The notes beneath the pieces were generated by a model that did no database searches, was not told the DNA's origin, and worked only from the letters and a program-made list of their open reading frames with translations. The position numbers and the translations under genes are program-made. A DNA stretch of 58,602 nucleotides. It comes from a virus. The stretch is taken from positions 1 through 58,602 of the IMG/VR virus record IMGVR_UViG_3300047498_000072; one strand, 5' to 3'. Of the stretch, positions 14,524 through 22,400 are shown one piece after another (position 1 is the first letter of the stretch; each line of letters begins with the position of its first letter).

Positions 14524-15672
14524 CTACTCGGCCGCCACCGCGGCGTCGGGCGCCGGGCTCGGCGGCTCCGCCGCGGCTTGGCGGTTCGCCAGGCGCGTAG
14601 CCCAAGCCTTCCGCCCGGCCTCGGCCATCTTGGCCGCGAACGTCCCTGGGACGGGCGCCGCGGCGGATTGCTTGGCCGCGGAGCTCGCGCGCTCCTTCTC
14701 GAGGCTCGCGAGAAACTCCACGCGGATCTCCTCTGCGCGCTCACGGATGCCCGCGGCGAGGTCTTCGAGGACGCCCTGATAGAGATTCGCGCGGGAGATG
14801 ATCCCTTCCGCGAGCTCGACGCGCCGCTCGATCGCGTCGCCCCTCATGCCGAGGCGGGCGGACTCTAGATCCTTCGCGAGGTCGGCGAGCTCGCCGTCGA
14901 GGGCGCCTGAGACGGCCCCCTGCGCGGCGGCGTTCGCGTCGGGCGAGGCGACCATCGGGATGGTGATCGGCGCGAAGCCGAGCTTCGCCAGCCCGCCCGC
15001 GAGGGCGCGCCAGCGGCCGAGCTCTCCCGGGTGGGCGAAATAGACGCCCCCCGCGGCGCGGAGCGGGACCGCGTGAAGCTCGTGGGCTGCCTTCACGAGG
15101 GCCGCCGAGATGTCCTTCGCCGCGACGTGGGTCACGGCGTGGTTGGCCCGATAGGCGATGCTGCGCGCCCACTCGATGCCGACCGGGTCGGGTGTGCCCC
15201 CGGCGACGTCCGCCGCCGCGACGTTGCCGTTCGGATCGACGGACACGCGAGCGACCGAGTCAAACGTGTCGCCCTTCGTGTCGTCACCGCGCGTCACGCG
15301 GTAGACGAACACGGTGGCGTCGACGCTCTCGGCCGCGCGGACGGCGTAGCCCTTAGGCTTGACGCCCTCCGCCGCGGCCCGCGTCAGGGCCGTCTCGGGC
15401 GCGAGCGCGTCGGGGATGAGCTTCGCGAGATCCGCCGCGCCGAAAAGCGCCTTCGCGTCGGCGCGCGCGACGTCCACCCCCTGCGCGTTCCAGCTCAGGA
15501 GGAACCCGATGTCCACGCCGCCCTTCGCGGTCGTATCGGCCGCGACGGCGGCGAGCTTGTCGGCCGCCTGGCCGTTCCCTTTCTCGTGAGAGTCGCGCGC
15601 CGGCTTGGGCGCCGGCTTCGCGGGCTTGGGGGCGGCGGCGGGCTTGGATGCGGTCTTCGTGGTCGTCTTCAT
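14524..15672 (-). CDS. Conserved protein of the MoxR block (possibly DUF6744-like)
   Basis: This is a 382-residue protein. A Lys/Ala/Pro-rich disordered N-terminus (about 1-35) is followed by an alpha/beta core with VDATVFVYRVTRGD (about 117-130), AAGGVYFAHPGELGRWRALAGGLAKLG (about 210-235), then long acidic helices. The last 70 residues are basic and Ala-rich. It resembles proteins found beside AAA+ ATPase genes in high-GC phages, perhaps DUF6744; this is from memory and unconfirmed. It has its own promoter, a long structured leader and its own terminator. Confidence 0.65.
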   Translation of the reverse strand: MKTTTKTASKPAAAPKPAKPAPKPARDSHEKGNGQAADKLAAVAADTTAKGGVDIGFLLSWNAQGVDVARADAKALFGAADLAKLIPDALAPETALTRAAAEGVKPKGYAVRAAESVDATVFVYRVTRGDDTKGDTFDSVARVSVDPNGNVAAADVAGGTPDPVGIEWARSIAYRANHAVTHVAAKDISAALVKAAHELHAVPLRAAGGVYFAHPGELGRWRALAGGLAKLGFAPITIPMVASPDANAAAQGAVSGALDGELADLAKDLESARLGMRGDAIERRVELAEGIISRANLYQGVLEDLAAGIRERAEEIRVEFLASLEKERASSAAKQSAAAPVPGTFAAKMAEAGRKAWATRLANRQAAAEPPSPAPDAAVAAE

Positions 15673-15703
15673 GGTGTCTCTCCCCTGGGCCCCTTCGCGG
15701 GGC
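15673..15703 (-). promoter_or_regulatory. Leader hairpin (GCGAA loop) plus SD
   Basis: On the minus strand, GCCCC-GCGAA-GGGGC (15703-15689) is followed by an AGGGGAGA Shine-Dalgarno before the ATG at 15672. Confidence 0.55.
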
Positions 15704-15717
15704 GTTGCGTTTCGTGC

Positions 15718-15756
15718 GGCGAGCGCCGCCCCCTCATCTAGGGGACAGAGCTCGCC
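15718..15756 (-). promoter_or_regulatory. Structured 5' UTR element
   Basis: Within the roughly 107-nt leader, GGCGAGC (15718-15724) pairs with GCTCGCC (15750-15756), enclosing a second CCCCT/AGGGG hairpin (15730-15744). A cis-regulatory RNA or merely a stable leader is possible. Confidence 0.4.
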
Positions 15757-15786
15757 CCGCGATATGAGCGGGACGTCAGGCTGATA

Positions 15787-15814
15787 ACATTAGTCGTCGC
15801 GAACTTGAAGTCAA
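15787..15814 (-). promoter_or_regulatory. Sigma-70-type promoter for the 382-residue gene
   Basis: Minus strand: TTGACT (15814-15809), 16-bp spacer, TAATGT (15792-15787). It lies immediately downstream of the stop of the preceding gene (15818). Confidence 0.8.
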
Positions 15815-15817
15815 CGG

Positions 15818-16120
15818 CTAGAGGCGCGTTCGGAGTCCGGTGTTCGCCTCGAACGCCTGGCGGAGCTCCGCCGCGTGGATGTCGGAGACGCGCGAGAGGA
15901 GGCGAGCCCCGCCGTTGTAGAGCGAGAGGGTGTAGGTGTCGATCGGATCGAGGTCGACCACGACCAAGACGACCCCCTTCGGGGAGATGCGCTGAGGTAG
16001 CCGGAATCGAATCGACGCGCTTTCGCCCGCGAGGAAGTCACGCGCGCCGGTCATCGCGATGAACGCGTTCCCGCCCAGTTGAGAGAGGATGGTTTTTGCG
16101 GCGGTCATGTTCTCGTTCAC
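15818..16120 (-). CDS. Conserved 100-residue phage/plasmid protein
   Basis: The opening MTAAKTILSQLGGNAFIAMTGARDF is a widespread motif in small phage and plasmid proteins of unknown function. It is followed by a beta-rich core (ASIRFRLPQ, VVLVVVDLDPIDTYTLSLYN). Translation probably starts at the GTG at 16120, 7 nt after TAATGT (leaderless), although an in-frame ATG lies four codons later. It is the first gene of the minus-strand block. Confidence 0.75.
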   Translation of the reverse strand: MNENMTAAKTILSQLGGNAFIAMTGARDFLAGESASIRFRLPQRISPKGVVLVVVDLDPIDTYTLSLYNGGARLLSRVSDIHAAELRQAFEANTGLRTRL

Positions 16121-16127
16121 AGGGTGA

Positions 16128-16155
16128 ACATTAGTCCGCGGCGCGCTGTTGTCAA
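16128..16155 (-). promoter_or_regulatory. Sigma-70-type promoter, first gene of the minus block
   Basis: Minus strand: TTGACA (16155-16150), 16-bp spacer, TAATGT (16133-16128), ending 7 nt before the GTG. Confidence 0.85.
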
Positions 16156-16293
16156 CGAGTTTTATTCGCCCGTAGGTGGATCGGGGCGTCGCTCATAAGG
16201 AGGGCTCATACCGGGCGATGAACCCGTGGTTGCGTGTGGATTGAACCAAGATGAGGACCTCCGGCCGGACCTCCGGCTGAGCTGCTCGTCCCT

Positions 16294-16331
16294 TCCGCTG
16301 CGGTGATCATCCCGCGATCACCGCCAGCGGG
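16294..16331. repeat. Long imperfect palindrome in a divergent intergenic region
   Basis: GCGGTGATC (16300-16308) and GATCACCGC (16316-16324) are perfect arms around a 7-nt loop, and pairing continues outward through CCGCTG/CAGCGG with a single bulge. It lies between the divergent starts at 16120 and 16456, so an operator or hairpin role is plausible. The rest of 16156-16443 shows a direct repeat of GGACCTCCGGC near 16253-16276 and no gene. Confidence 0.5.
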
Positions 16332-16443
16332 CCGCGGGCCGCGCGAGAGTTGACCGGGAGTTGAATGCATGGCCGGCGTCGATGCCGTAGCGGCGAAGGG
16401 CCGCAAGCGATGATTCGACGTTTGCGTTGTCACGGCGCATGCA

Positions 16444-16449
16444 TATGTT
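16444..16449 (+). promoter_or_regulatory. Leaderless-type promoter (TATGTT)
   Basis: TATGTT ends 6 nt before the ATG at 16456. A TTGCGT -35-like hexamer lies 16 bp upstream, within a CGTTTGCG element (16419-16426). No SD is present. Confidence 0.55.
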
Positions 16450-16455
16450 CGCCGC

Positions 16456-16680
16456 ATGCGCGAAGCATCCCTTCAGGTTCTCGAGTCTTTGGCTGCCACG
16501 TCCACCGCGACGCCAGCGGAGATCGTCGCGCGCACCGGACTGACCCTCGGGCAGGTCTGCGGAAGCGCGAGCGCTCTTCGCGGGATGGGGCTCACGGCGC
16601 GCGCTGGCGATGGCTGGGCGATCACCGAGGCGGGCCGCTCCGCAATGTGGCGGCCGAGCAAGGCGCAGGTCTTCTCGTGA
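16456..16680 (+). CDS. Small winged-helix-like protein
   Basis: This 74-residue protein fits a winged helix-turn-helix: LQVLESLAATSTATPAEIVARTGLTLGQVCGSASALRGMGLTARAGDGWAITEAG reads as H1, H2, recognition helix and wing. Such domains bind DNA. It is the first plus-strand gene of the control region, is probably leaderless, and is coupled to the next gene by GTGA. Confidence 0.65.
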   Translation: MREASLQVLESLAATSTATPAEIVARTGLTLGQVCGSASALRGMGLTARAGDGWAITEAGRSAMWRPSKAQVFS

Positions 16681-17168
16681 TCGCCAAGCGTGGGCAGCTC
16701 GTGACGGGCCCCTGCGGGCGCTCCGGGCGCTTCGTCGGAACCAGCGTCGAGGGCGACTGGATCGCGTTCGATGGCGACAACTTCATGGCCATGTGTCGGA
16801 GGTTCGATAGCGTCCCCTCGCGCGTGCGCGCGGAACAAGCACAGGCGTCTCAGCCTGTCGCCCTGGCGCCCGTCGCGTCTGCGACGTTCCGCTCGAAGGA
16901 CCTCTCCGACTTCGCGATCCTATCGGCGGTTCTCGCAAGGGCCGACCTTCCGACGGTCGAGCGCCGAGCTTTCCGAGGGATGATGGACGGCCTTCAACGC
17001 TGGTCAGCGCTCACCCTCCGTCAGCGGCAGTGGGTCGAGCAGGTTGCTGCGCGCCTCGGGCTCATCGAAGGCGGTGGCGACCGCACGCTTCCACCCAAGC
17101 CGCGAGGGACTTCAGCCTGGGACCCAGGCTCCGCCAAGACGTTCGGTCGCGGCAGCTCCGCCCGCTGA
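16677..17168 (+). CDS. Hypothetical protein
   Basis: This is a 163-residue protein started at the GTG of a GTGA overlap. The N-terminal 45 residues form a small beta segment (GQLVTGPCGRSGRFVGTSVEGDWIAFDG). Residues 70-135 are helical (LSDFAILSAVLARADLPTVERRAFRGMMDGLQRW; LTLRQRQWVEQVAARLGL). A position just before the terminase region is where small terminases or regulators often sit, but no helix-turn-helix is evident. Confidence 0.6.
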   Translation: MIAKRGQLVTGPCGRSGRFVGTSVEGDWIAFDGDNFMAMCRRFDSVPSRVRAEQAQASQPVALAPVASATFRSKDLSDFAILSAVLARADLPTVERRAFRGMMDGLQRWSALTLRQRQWVEQVAARLGLIEGGGDRTLPPKPRGTSAWDPGSAKTFGRGSSAR

Positions 17169-17203
17169 CTCCGGGCGGGCGCCCTCCCGAGTCAGCGAGT
17201 TTT
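17164..17203 (+). terminator. Rho-independent terminator
   Basis: GCTGACTCCGGG (17164-17175) pairs with CCCGAGTCAGC (17186-17196) with one bulged C, followed by GAGTTTT. Confidence 0.7.
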
Positions 17204-17561
17204 GGGGCAGCGCGTCACGTCGGTTGACGCGCTCTAGCGCGCCAGAAACATGTCCGATTCTCTGGCAGTTGACGTCCAGAAAACGGACGGGCTAGCTTCG
17301 CGCGCGGTCTCTGGTGAGTCAGCGGCACCTGGGACCCAAGCCCTAGATCTTCTTCCTCGGTGCTGCGATACGGGGGATCGCCCCCGACGCGAGCACCTAG
17401 CGGTGCGGCCTTTACTCGGCTCGCTACGCTCCCCTCGTACGCTCTCGATCGATCCGGCGGATCAACCTGACAAGTAGAGATCACGCGCGCGAGGGCAGCG
17501 CGCCCTCCGGCGGCGTCGGAGCGAGCGCGCAGGGTGGGAGCCGAAGCGCTCACCGGGAGAC

Positions 17562-17588
17562 CAGTAGTTGCAGCCCGTGCAACTACTG
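17562..17588. repeat. Perfect 11-bp inverted repeat upstream of the packaging genes
   Basis: CAGTAGTTGCA and TGCAACTACTG flank a 5-nt GCCCG loop, 52 nt before the ATG at 17640. There is no T run, so an operator or packaging site is likelier than a terminator. Confidence 0.6.
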
Positions 17589-17627
17589 ACGCCCCGCCGC
17601 GCGTTTGCGGAACCGAGGCGTTTGCGT

Positions 17628-17633
17628 TAGCGT
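17628..17633 (+). promoter_or_regulatory. Leaderless-type promoter (TAGCGT)
   Basis: TAGCGT ends 6 nt before the ATG at 17640. Two CGTTTGCG elements (17602 and 17619) lie just upstream, the first supplying a TTGCGG -35-like hexamer. Confidence 0.55.
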
Positions 17634-17639
17634 CCGCGC

Positions 17640-17918
17640 ATGGCCGAGAAGACTCCGGGGCAAGTCGCGTTCGAGGCCTTCCACGGCGAGGGGCGCCCCT
17701 ACCTGTGGGATCTCTCCCGCCCCGACAACCGGGATGCATGGGAGCACGCGGCGAAGGCTGTGCTCGCGCTCTCGCCGACGGGGGACCTGCTTGAGTCGAC
17801 CGGCATCGCGACAGCGCTCGTGGAGCAGCTCGAGGGGGACACGGACCTGGCGGCGCGCCTTCGGCAAGCGCTGGGGCTCGACACCGTCGCTCAGGCGCTG
17901 CCGCCGCGGTCGAGCTAG
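17640..17918 (+). CDS. Hypothetical protein preceding the large terminase
   Basis: This is a 92-residue protein. The segment AFEAFHGEGRPYLWDLSRPDNRDAWEHAAKAVL follows a motif common in small phage proteins (wD.L....r.aWe.aa). The C-terminal part is helical and acidic. It lies where a small terminase subunit would be expected, 9 nt before the large terminase, but has no helix-turn-helix that I can see, so I leave the function open. Confidence 0.65.
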   Translation: MAEKTPGQVAFEAFHGEGRPYLWDLSRPDNRDAWEHAAKAVLALSPTGDLLESTGIATALVEQLEGDTDLAARLRQALGLDTVAQALPPRSS

Positions 17919-17927
17919 GAGACCCGC

Positions 17928-19424
17928 GTGGACGCTGCCGCCGCACTCGCTCTTGAGGCCCATCGCAAGCGAATCGGCGAACAGGCCGGCGCATTCATCC
18001 GGCCCGCGGACATCGTCCCGAACCCCGGGCCGCAGAGCGCCTTCCTGCGCTGCCCCGCCACCGAGGTCATGTACGGAGGCAGCGCCGGGGGCGGCAAAAC
18101 GATAGCGCTCCTACTATGGGCGATGCGGCACATCGGAGTGCCTGGGTACCGCGCGCTTCTACTACGTCGACAGTTCCCACAGCTACGTCGAACCTTGCTC
18201 CTGAAGAGCAAGGATCTTTATCCGTATGCGGGTGGAAGGTGGGTGGCTGGCGAGAAGACGTGGATCTTCCCCAGCGGAGCAACGATCGAGCTCGGAAGCG
18301 CCGACAAGGAGTCGGATATCGAGAGGTATCTGGGGTCCGAATACGCAGCGTGCGGGTTTGACGAGGCCACGTACTTCGCTCCCTACCAGTTCCGCTACAT
18401 GCTCTCGCGTCTTCGCACGACCGTCCCCGGGCTAAATACGCAGCTCCGGCTCGCGACGAACCCGGGCGGCCCATCGCACGACTACTTTCTCCGTCGGTAC
18501 GCGCCGTGGCTGTACCCGCCAGGCGAACCCGGGTGGAACGGCCCCTATCGCAAGCCCGGGGATGTCCTCTGGTTCCTGCCGATTCGCGACTCGGACGAGG
18601 AGCGCATCGTCCCAGCGTTCACGCCAGGCGCGACCTCGAGAACCTTCTTCGGCGCGAGGGTGACGGATACGCCGCAGCTCGCGGGGACGCAGTACGAGGC
18701 AAACCTCAACGCGCTCGACCGAGTAACGCGCGCTCGGCAGAAGGATGGCGACTGGATGGCGCGAGAGGCCGCGGGCGAGATGTTCAAGCGTGAGTGGTTC
18801 GATGTCGTCGACGCGTCGCCGCTCGACGTGTTCTACCGGGTCCGGTACTGGGACCTCGCGGGCACCGCGCAGAAGAACGCGACGGCGTCGAGCGCGTGGA
18901 CGGCGGGCGTGCTCCTGGCGTGCACCCACTCGGGCCTGATGTTCGTCGAGGACATGGTCCGCGAGCAGCTCTCGCCTGGCGAGGTCGAGGACACCATCGC
19001 GCGCACCCAGGCGATGGATGAGGGGCGCTTCGGTGTCGACGCGAGGGCCTTCGAGACGATCATCGAGCGCGACCCGGCGCAGGCGGGGAAGTTCCAGGCC
19101 TGGTACTTCGGGACGCGGATGGGGATCAAGGCCATCGCTCCCGTCGGCGACAAGGTCGCGCGCGCCAGGATCCCGAGCGCGCAGGTCGAGCACGGGAACA
19201 TGAAGCTCGTCCGAGGGCGATGGAACGAACCCTTCCTTCGCGAGGCCGAGAGCTTCCCCGATACGACGAAGGACCAGGTCGACTCGCTCTCCGGTGCTAC
19301 GCGGCGCGCGATGGTGAAGCTCTACCGCGAGCTCAAGCGCAACGGACGCGACCCGCGGGCGCTTCTTCGCATCAAGGTGGTTGCTCGGATCGGGGAGAAC
19401 GCCGCGCCCGACGAGGAGGACTAG
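17928..19424 (+). CDS. Terminase large subunit
   Basis: This is a 498-residue packaging motor. The ATPase domain has Walker A GGSAGGGKT (50-58) and Walker B CGFDEATYF (Asp145-Glu146), with ATNPGG as the coupling motif (about 176-181). The C-terminal RNase H-like nuclease has RYWDLAGT (Asp309), a central acidic region and KDQVDSLSGA (about 437). Start is GTG. It translocates DNA through the portal and cuts the concatemer. Confidence 0.95.
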   Translation: MDAAAALALEAHRKRIGEQAGAFIRPADIVPNPGPQSAFLRCPATEVMYGGSAGGGKTIALLLWAMRHIGVPGYRALLLRRQFPQLRRTLLLKSKDLYPYAGGRWVAGEKTWIFPSGATIELGSADKESDIERYLGSEYAACGFDEATYFAPYQFRYMLSRLRTTVPGLNTQLRLATNPGGPSHDYFLRRYAPWLYPPGEPGWNGPYRKPGDVLWFLPIRDSDEERIVPAFTPGATSRTFFGARVTDTPQLAGTQYEANLNALDRVTRARQKDGDWMAREAAGEMFKREWFDVVDASPLDVFYRVRYWDLAGTAQKNATASSAWTAGVLLACTHSGLMFVEDMVREQLSPGEVEDTIARTQAMDEGRFGVDARAFETIIERDPAQAGKFQAWYFGTRMGIKAIAPVGDKVARARIPSAQVEHGNMKLVRGRWNEPFLREAESFPDTTKDQVDSLSGATRRAMVKLYRELKRNGRDPRALLRIKVVARIGENAAPDEED

Positions 19425-19473
19425 GCGCGTAAGCGCGCCGTCGTCGCAAGCGCCGAGGGGGTCGGCCCTGTAG

Positions 19474-19479
19474 TACCGT
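19474..19479 (+). promoter_or_regulatory. Leaderless-type -10 (TACCGT)
   Basis: TACCGT ends 6 nt before the GTG of the giant portal fusion at 19486. No SD is present. Confidence 0.5.
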
Positions 19480-19485
19480 CGGAGC

Positions 19486-22400
19486 GTGAGCACTCCCCGC
19501 AGCCGAGTCGGGTCGCCTTCGGGCGGCAGAAGCCAGGGACGTTTCCTTCAGCCGGCGCCGCGCGGAGCAGAGCGCGCCGCCGCTCCGCGCGTCGGGAGCC
19601 CGAGCGACCTCCTCGACATGAGCGCGATCACCCGCAGCCTCTTCGCGCGGCACATGCCGTATGCCGAGAAGTTCCGGCCCTTCTACGGGCGGATCGACAT
19701 GCGGATGATCCAGGACGTTCTGGCGATGGCCGACACCGGGATCATGACCCCGATCGCCGACCTCGGGCGCGAGAGCTCGTCCCTCGACCCCCACCTCCTC
19801 ACCGTCGCGCAGAAGCGGTTCGGCGCGCTCGCTGCGCTCGACTTCAAGGTCGACGCCGTGGCCTGCACGAAGGCAAACGGACTCGACCAGAAGATCGCTG
19901 ACGAGGTGGCGGATGACGTCCGCGCGATGCTCAAGGGCATCACGAACAGGCAGGATGCGATCTACGACCTCGCGTGGTCGCTCTTCGACGGGCGCGGAGC
20001 ACTTGAGATCGACTGGGTGCGCGTGAGCGGGCGGTCCCCCTATCAGCCCGTGTCTCTCGACTGGATCCACCCGCGCAGGCTCGCGTTCGGACCAGACCGC
20101 GAGCTACGCGTGATCGACACCTTCACGTCGGGTCGCGGATGGTGGAGCAGGAACGGCTTCGCGCTCCGCGACTACCCGGGGAAGTTCGTCACGTGGGAGC
20201 CGCGCTACTTCAGCGACTACCCGGAGCGAGAGGGGCTGCTGCGGCGCTCGATGTACTGGTCGCTCTTCAAGCGCTTCTCCGCGCGCATGCGGATGGTCCT
20301 CACGGAGCTCTTCGCGATCCCGTGGCGCGTTGTCGAGTTCCCGGCGACGACCGAGTTCCACGAGACGAGCTATGAGGACCTCGACGAGGCCGAGGACCGC
20401 GCGGAGGCCCTCGGCGGGCAGAACACCGTCGCGATGCCGCCGGGCGGGAAGCTAAATGTCGAGTGGCCGGGGGAGAACAGCGGGCAGCTCTTCGAGCTCA
20501 CGCGGACAGGCGTGAACGAGGAGATGAGCAAGCTCTGGCTCGGCAACGTGGGAACGACCGACGCGATCCAGACCGGGATGGGCTCGAACGTCGCCACGGT
20601 CCACAAGGGCGAGCAGAACATCTACCTCACGCGCGACGCGTTCGGCGTGGGGGCGCGCATCAAGGCGTGCCTCGTCGACGTGTGGGTCGTGCTGAACCGA
20701 GGGGCCGATTACCTCCGCTACTCGCCGACGTGCACCCTCACGGCCGAAGACGAGGCGGACCGAACGGCGGAGCAGAACGCGCGAGGGACGGCCATCGCTC
20801 TTAGCGTCCCGGTGTCGCTCACCGACTACTACGAGAGCGCGCAGATTGAGCCGCCCGGAGAGGACGAGCCCGTGATCGTCGGCGTGAACGACCCGACGAC
20901 GGGCAAGGTCACGACGAAGATCGTTTACCCGAAAGACTGGAGCGGCGCGCGCATCGGCGAGACTCCGCCCCCGGCAGGTCCGCCCGGCGGAGCGCCCCCG
21001 GCGCCTGGTGGCTCGACGCCACCGCCGAGCTCGGATGGTGGGAGCACTCCGCCGTCTGCGGGTGGCCCCCCAGCTGTGCCGACCGCGCCGAATCCCCCCG
21101 CGGCACCCGCGAGCACGAAGGCTCCAACGGCTCCGACTCCCCCGAAGCCCCCGACCCCCACCGTCGCTCAGCCGGGTGACGTGCACTCGCACATCAAGGC
21201 GGGACTTGGCCTCGAGCGGCCGGCGCCGACGCCGAGCGGGACCGAAGACGAGCTCGTCGACAAGCACACGCGGGAGGCGAGCCGACTCACGGCTGGCTGG
21301 TGCCGGACGATGCTCGATGCCGTCGACGATCAGGGGACGCTCGCGGACGCGAAGGTCGCGCTCTCGCGGGCAGCGGCGGCGCTCCCGCTCGATGCCTTCG
21401 CGCGCGGCATCGAGCGCGCGACCGTGACATCGCTCGCGCTCGGCGCGATGGACGCGGCGTACCAGGCGGAGCACGACCACGAGGAGGATGCGTTCCGCCC
21501 GAGCTTCGCGGCAGACAACGCGCGGACGAAGGACCGAACACTCATCCTCGGCGCGGGGGGCGTGCTCGGCGCAGTTCCTCCGATGGTCCAGGGCTTCACC
21601 CTGAAGCCTTTCAACGAGGCCATCGCCGAGTTCATGGGCAAGGCCGTTCTTCCCCGGCATCTCTTCGAGCGGCTGACGTCGGAGGCGAAGCGGCGCGCGT
21701 TCACCATCGCGGGCCTGTCGCAACAGACGATGCTCGACGTCGCGCACGACGAGCTCACGAAGAGCATCGTGGACGGCGACGACCTCGCGACGTTCCGCGA
21801 ACGGCTGGCCGAGCGCTTCGACAGCAACGGATGGACGCCGCTCAACCGGAGCCACGTCGAGACCGTCTTCCGAACCGCGATCAATGGTGCGTACAACAGC
21901 GGTCGGCACGTGCAACAGACGCAGCCCGCCGTGCTCGCGGCGCGCCCCTACTGGCAGATCCGCGGCGTGAAGGATGACCGGGCGCGCCCGGAACATGCCG
22001 CGGCGAACGGGAAGGTGCTCGCTGCAAGCGATCCTTTCTGGACGCGCGCGCCGCTCCCTTGGGGGTTCAACGAGCGTTGTACCAAGACCTCGCGTTCGGC
22101 AGCGGACCTCGCCAGGCTCGGCCTCTCGGTGTCCAACGGCGCAGACCTGAAGGGCCTCCCGGACGAAGACTTCAAGGCCGGGGGCGGCTTCACGTTCGAC
22201 CGGAGCCTCTTCGGCTACGACGGCGTGCGCCTCGCGAACGGGCGCAGGATTGCGGGCATCCCGCGCTTCTTCGGCGGCACGCTTCTCGTCCTCGTCGACC
22301 GTCCCCAGGGAACCGTCGAGACGGGGACCGCGAAGGACGGCACCCCATGGTCGCGGACATGGTCCTTCGACGGCGGCGAGCTTCCTGGCACGTCGGCCGG

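Larger units (their letters stand above)
17204..17639. other. Gene-free control region with several inverted repeats
   Basis: About 435 bp without a convincing gene. It holds a TTGACG-N18-TAGCTT promoter candidate (17269-17298) nested in an imperfect 13-bp palindrome (17252-17288), CGGGGG-ATCG-CCCCCG (17371-17386), a GCACC/GGTGC hairpin near 17394, and a perfect 11-bp palindrome (17562-17588). Its place directly before the packaging genes would suit operators or a pac/cos-type site, which I infer only from position. Confidence 0.5.

Noticed and set aside
17250-17477. A 75-codon plus-strand ORF in the control region
   Set aside because: It runs through several inverted repeats, has no SD or usable -10 spacing, and the protein is featureless.
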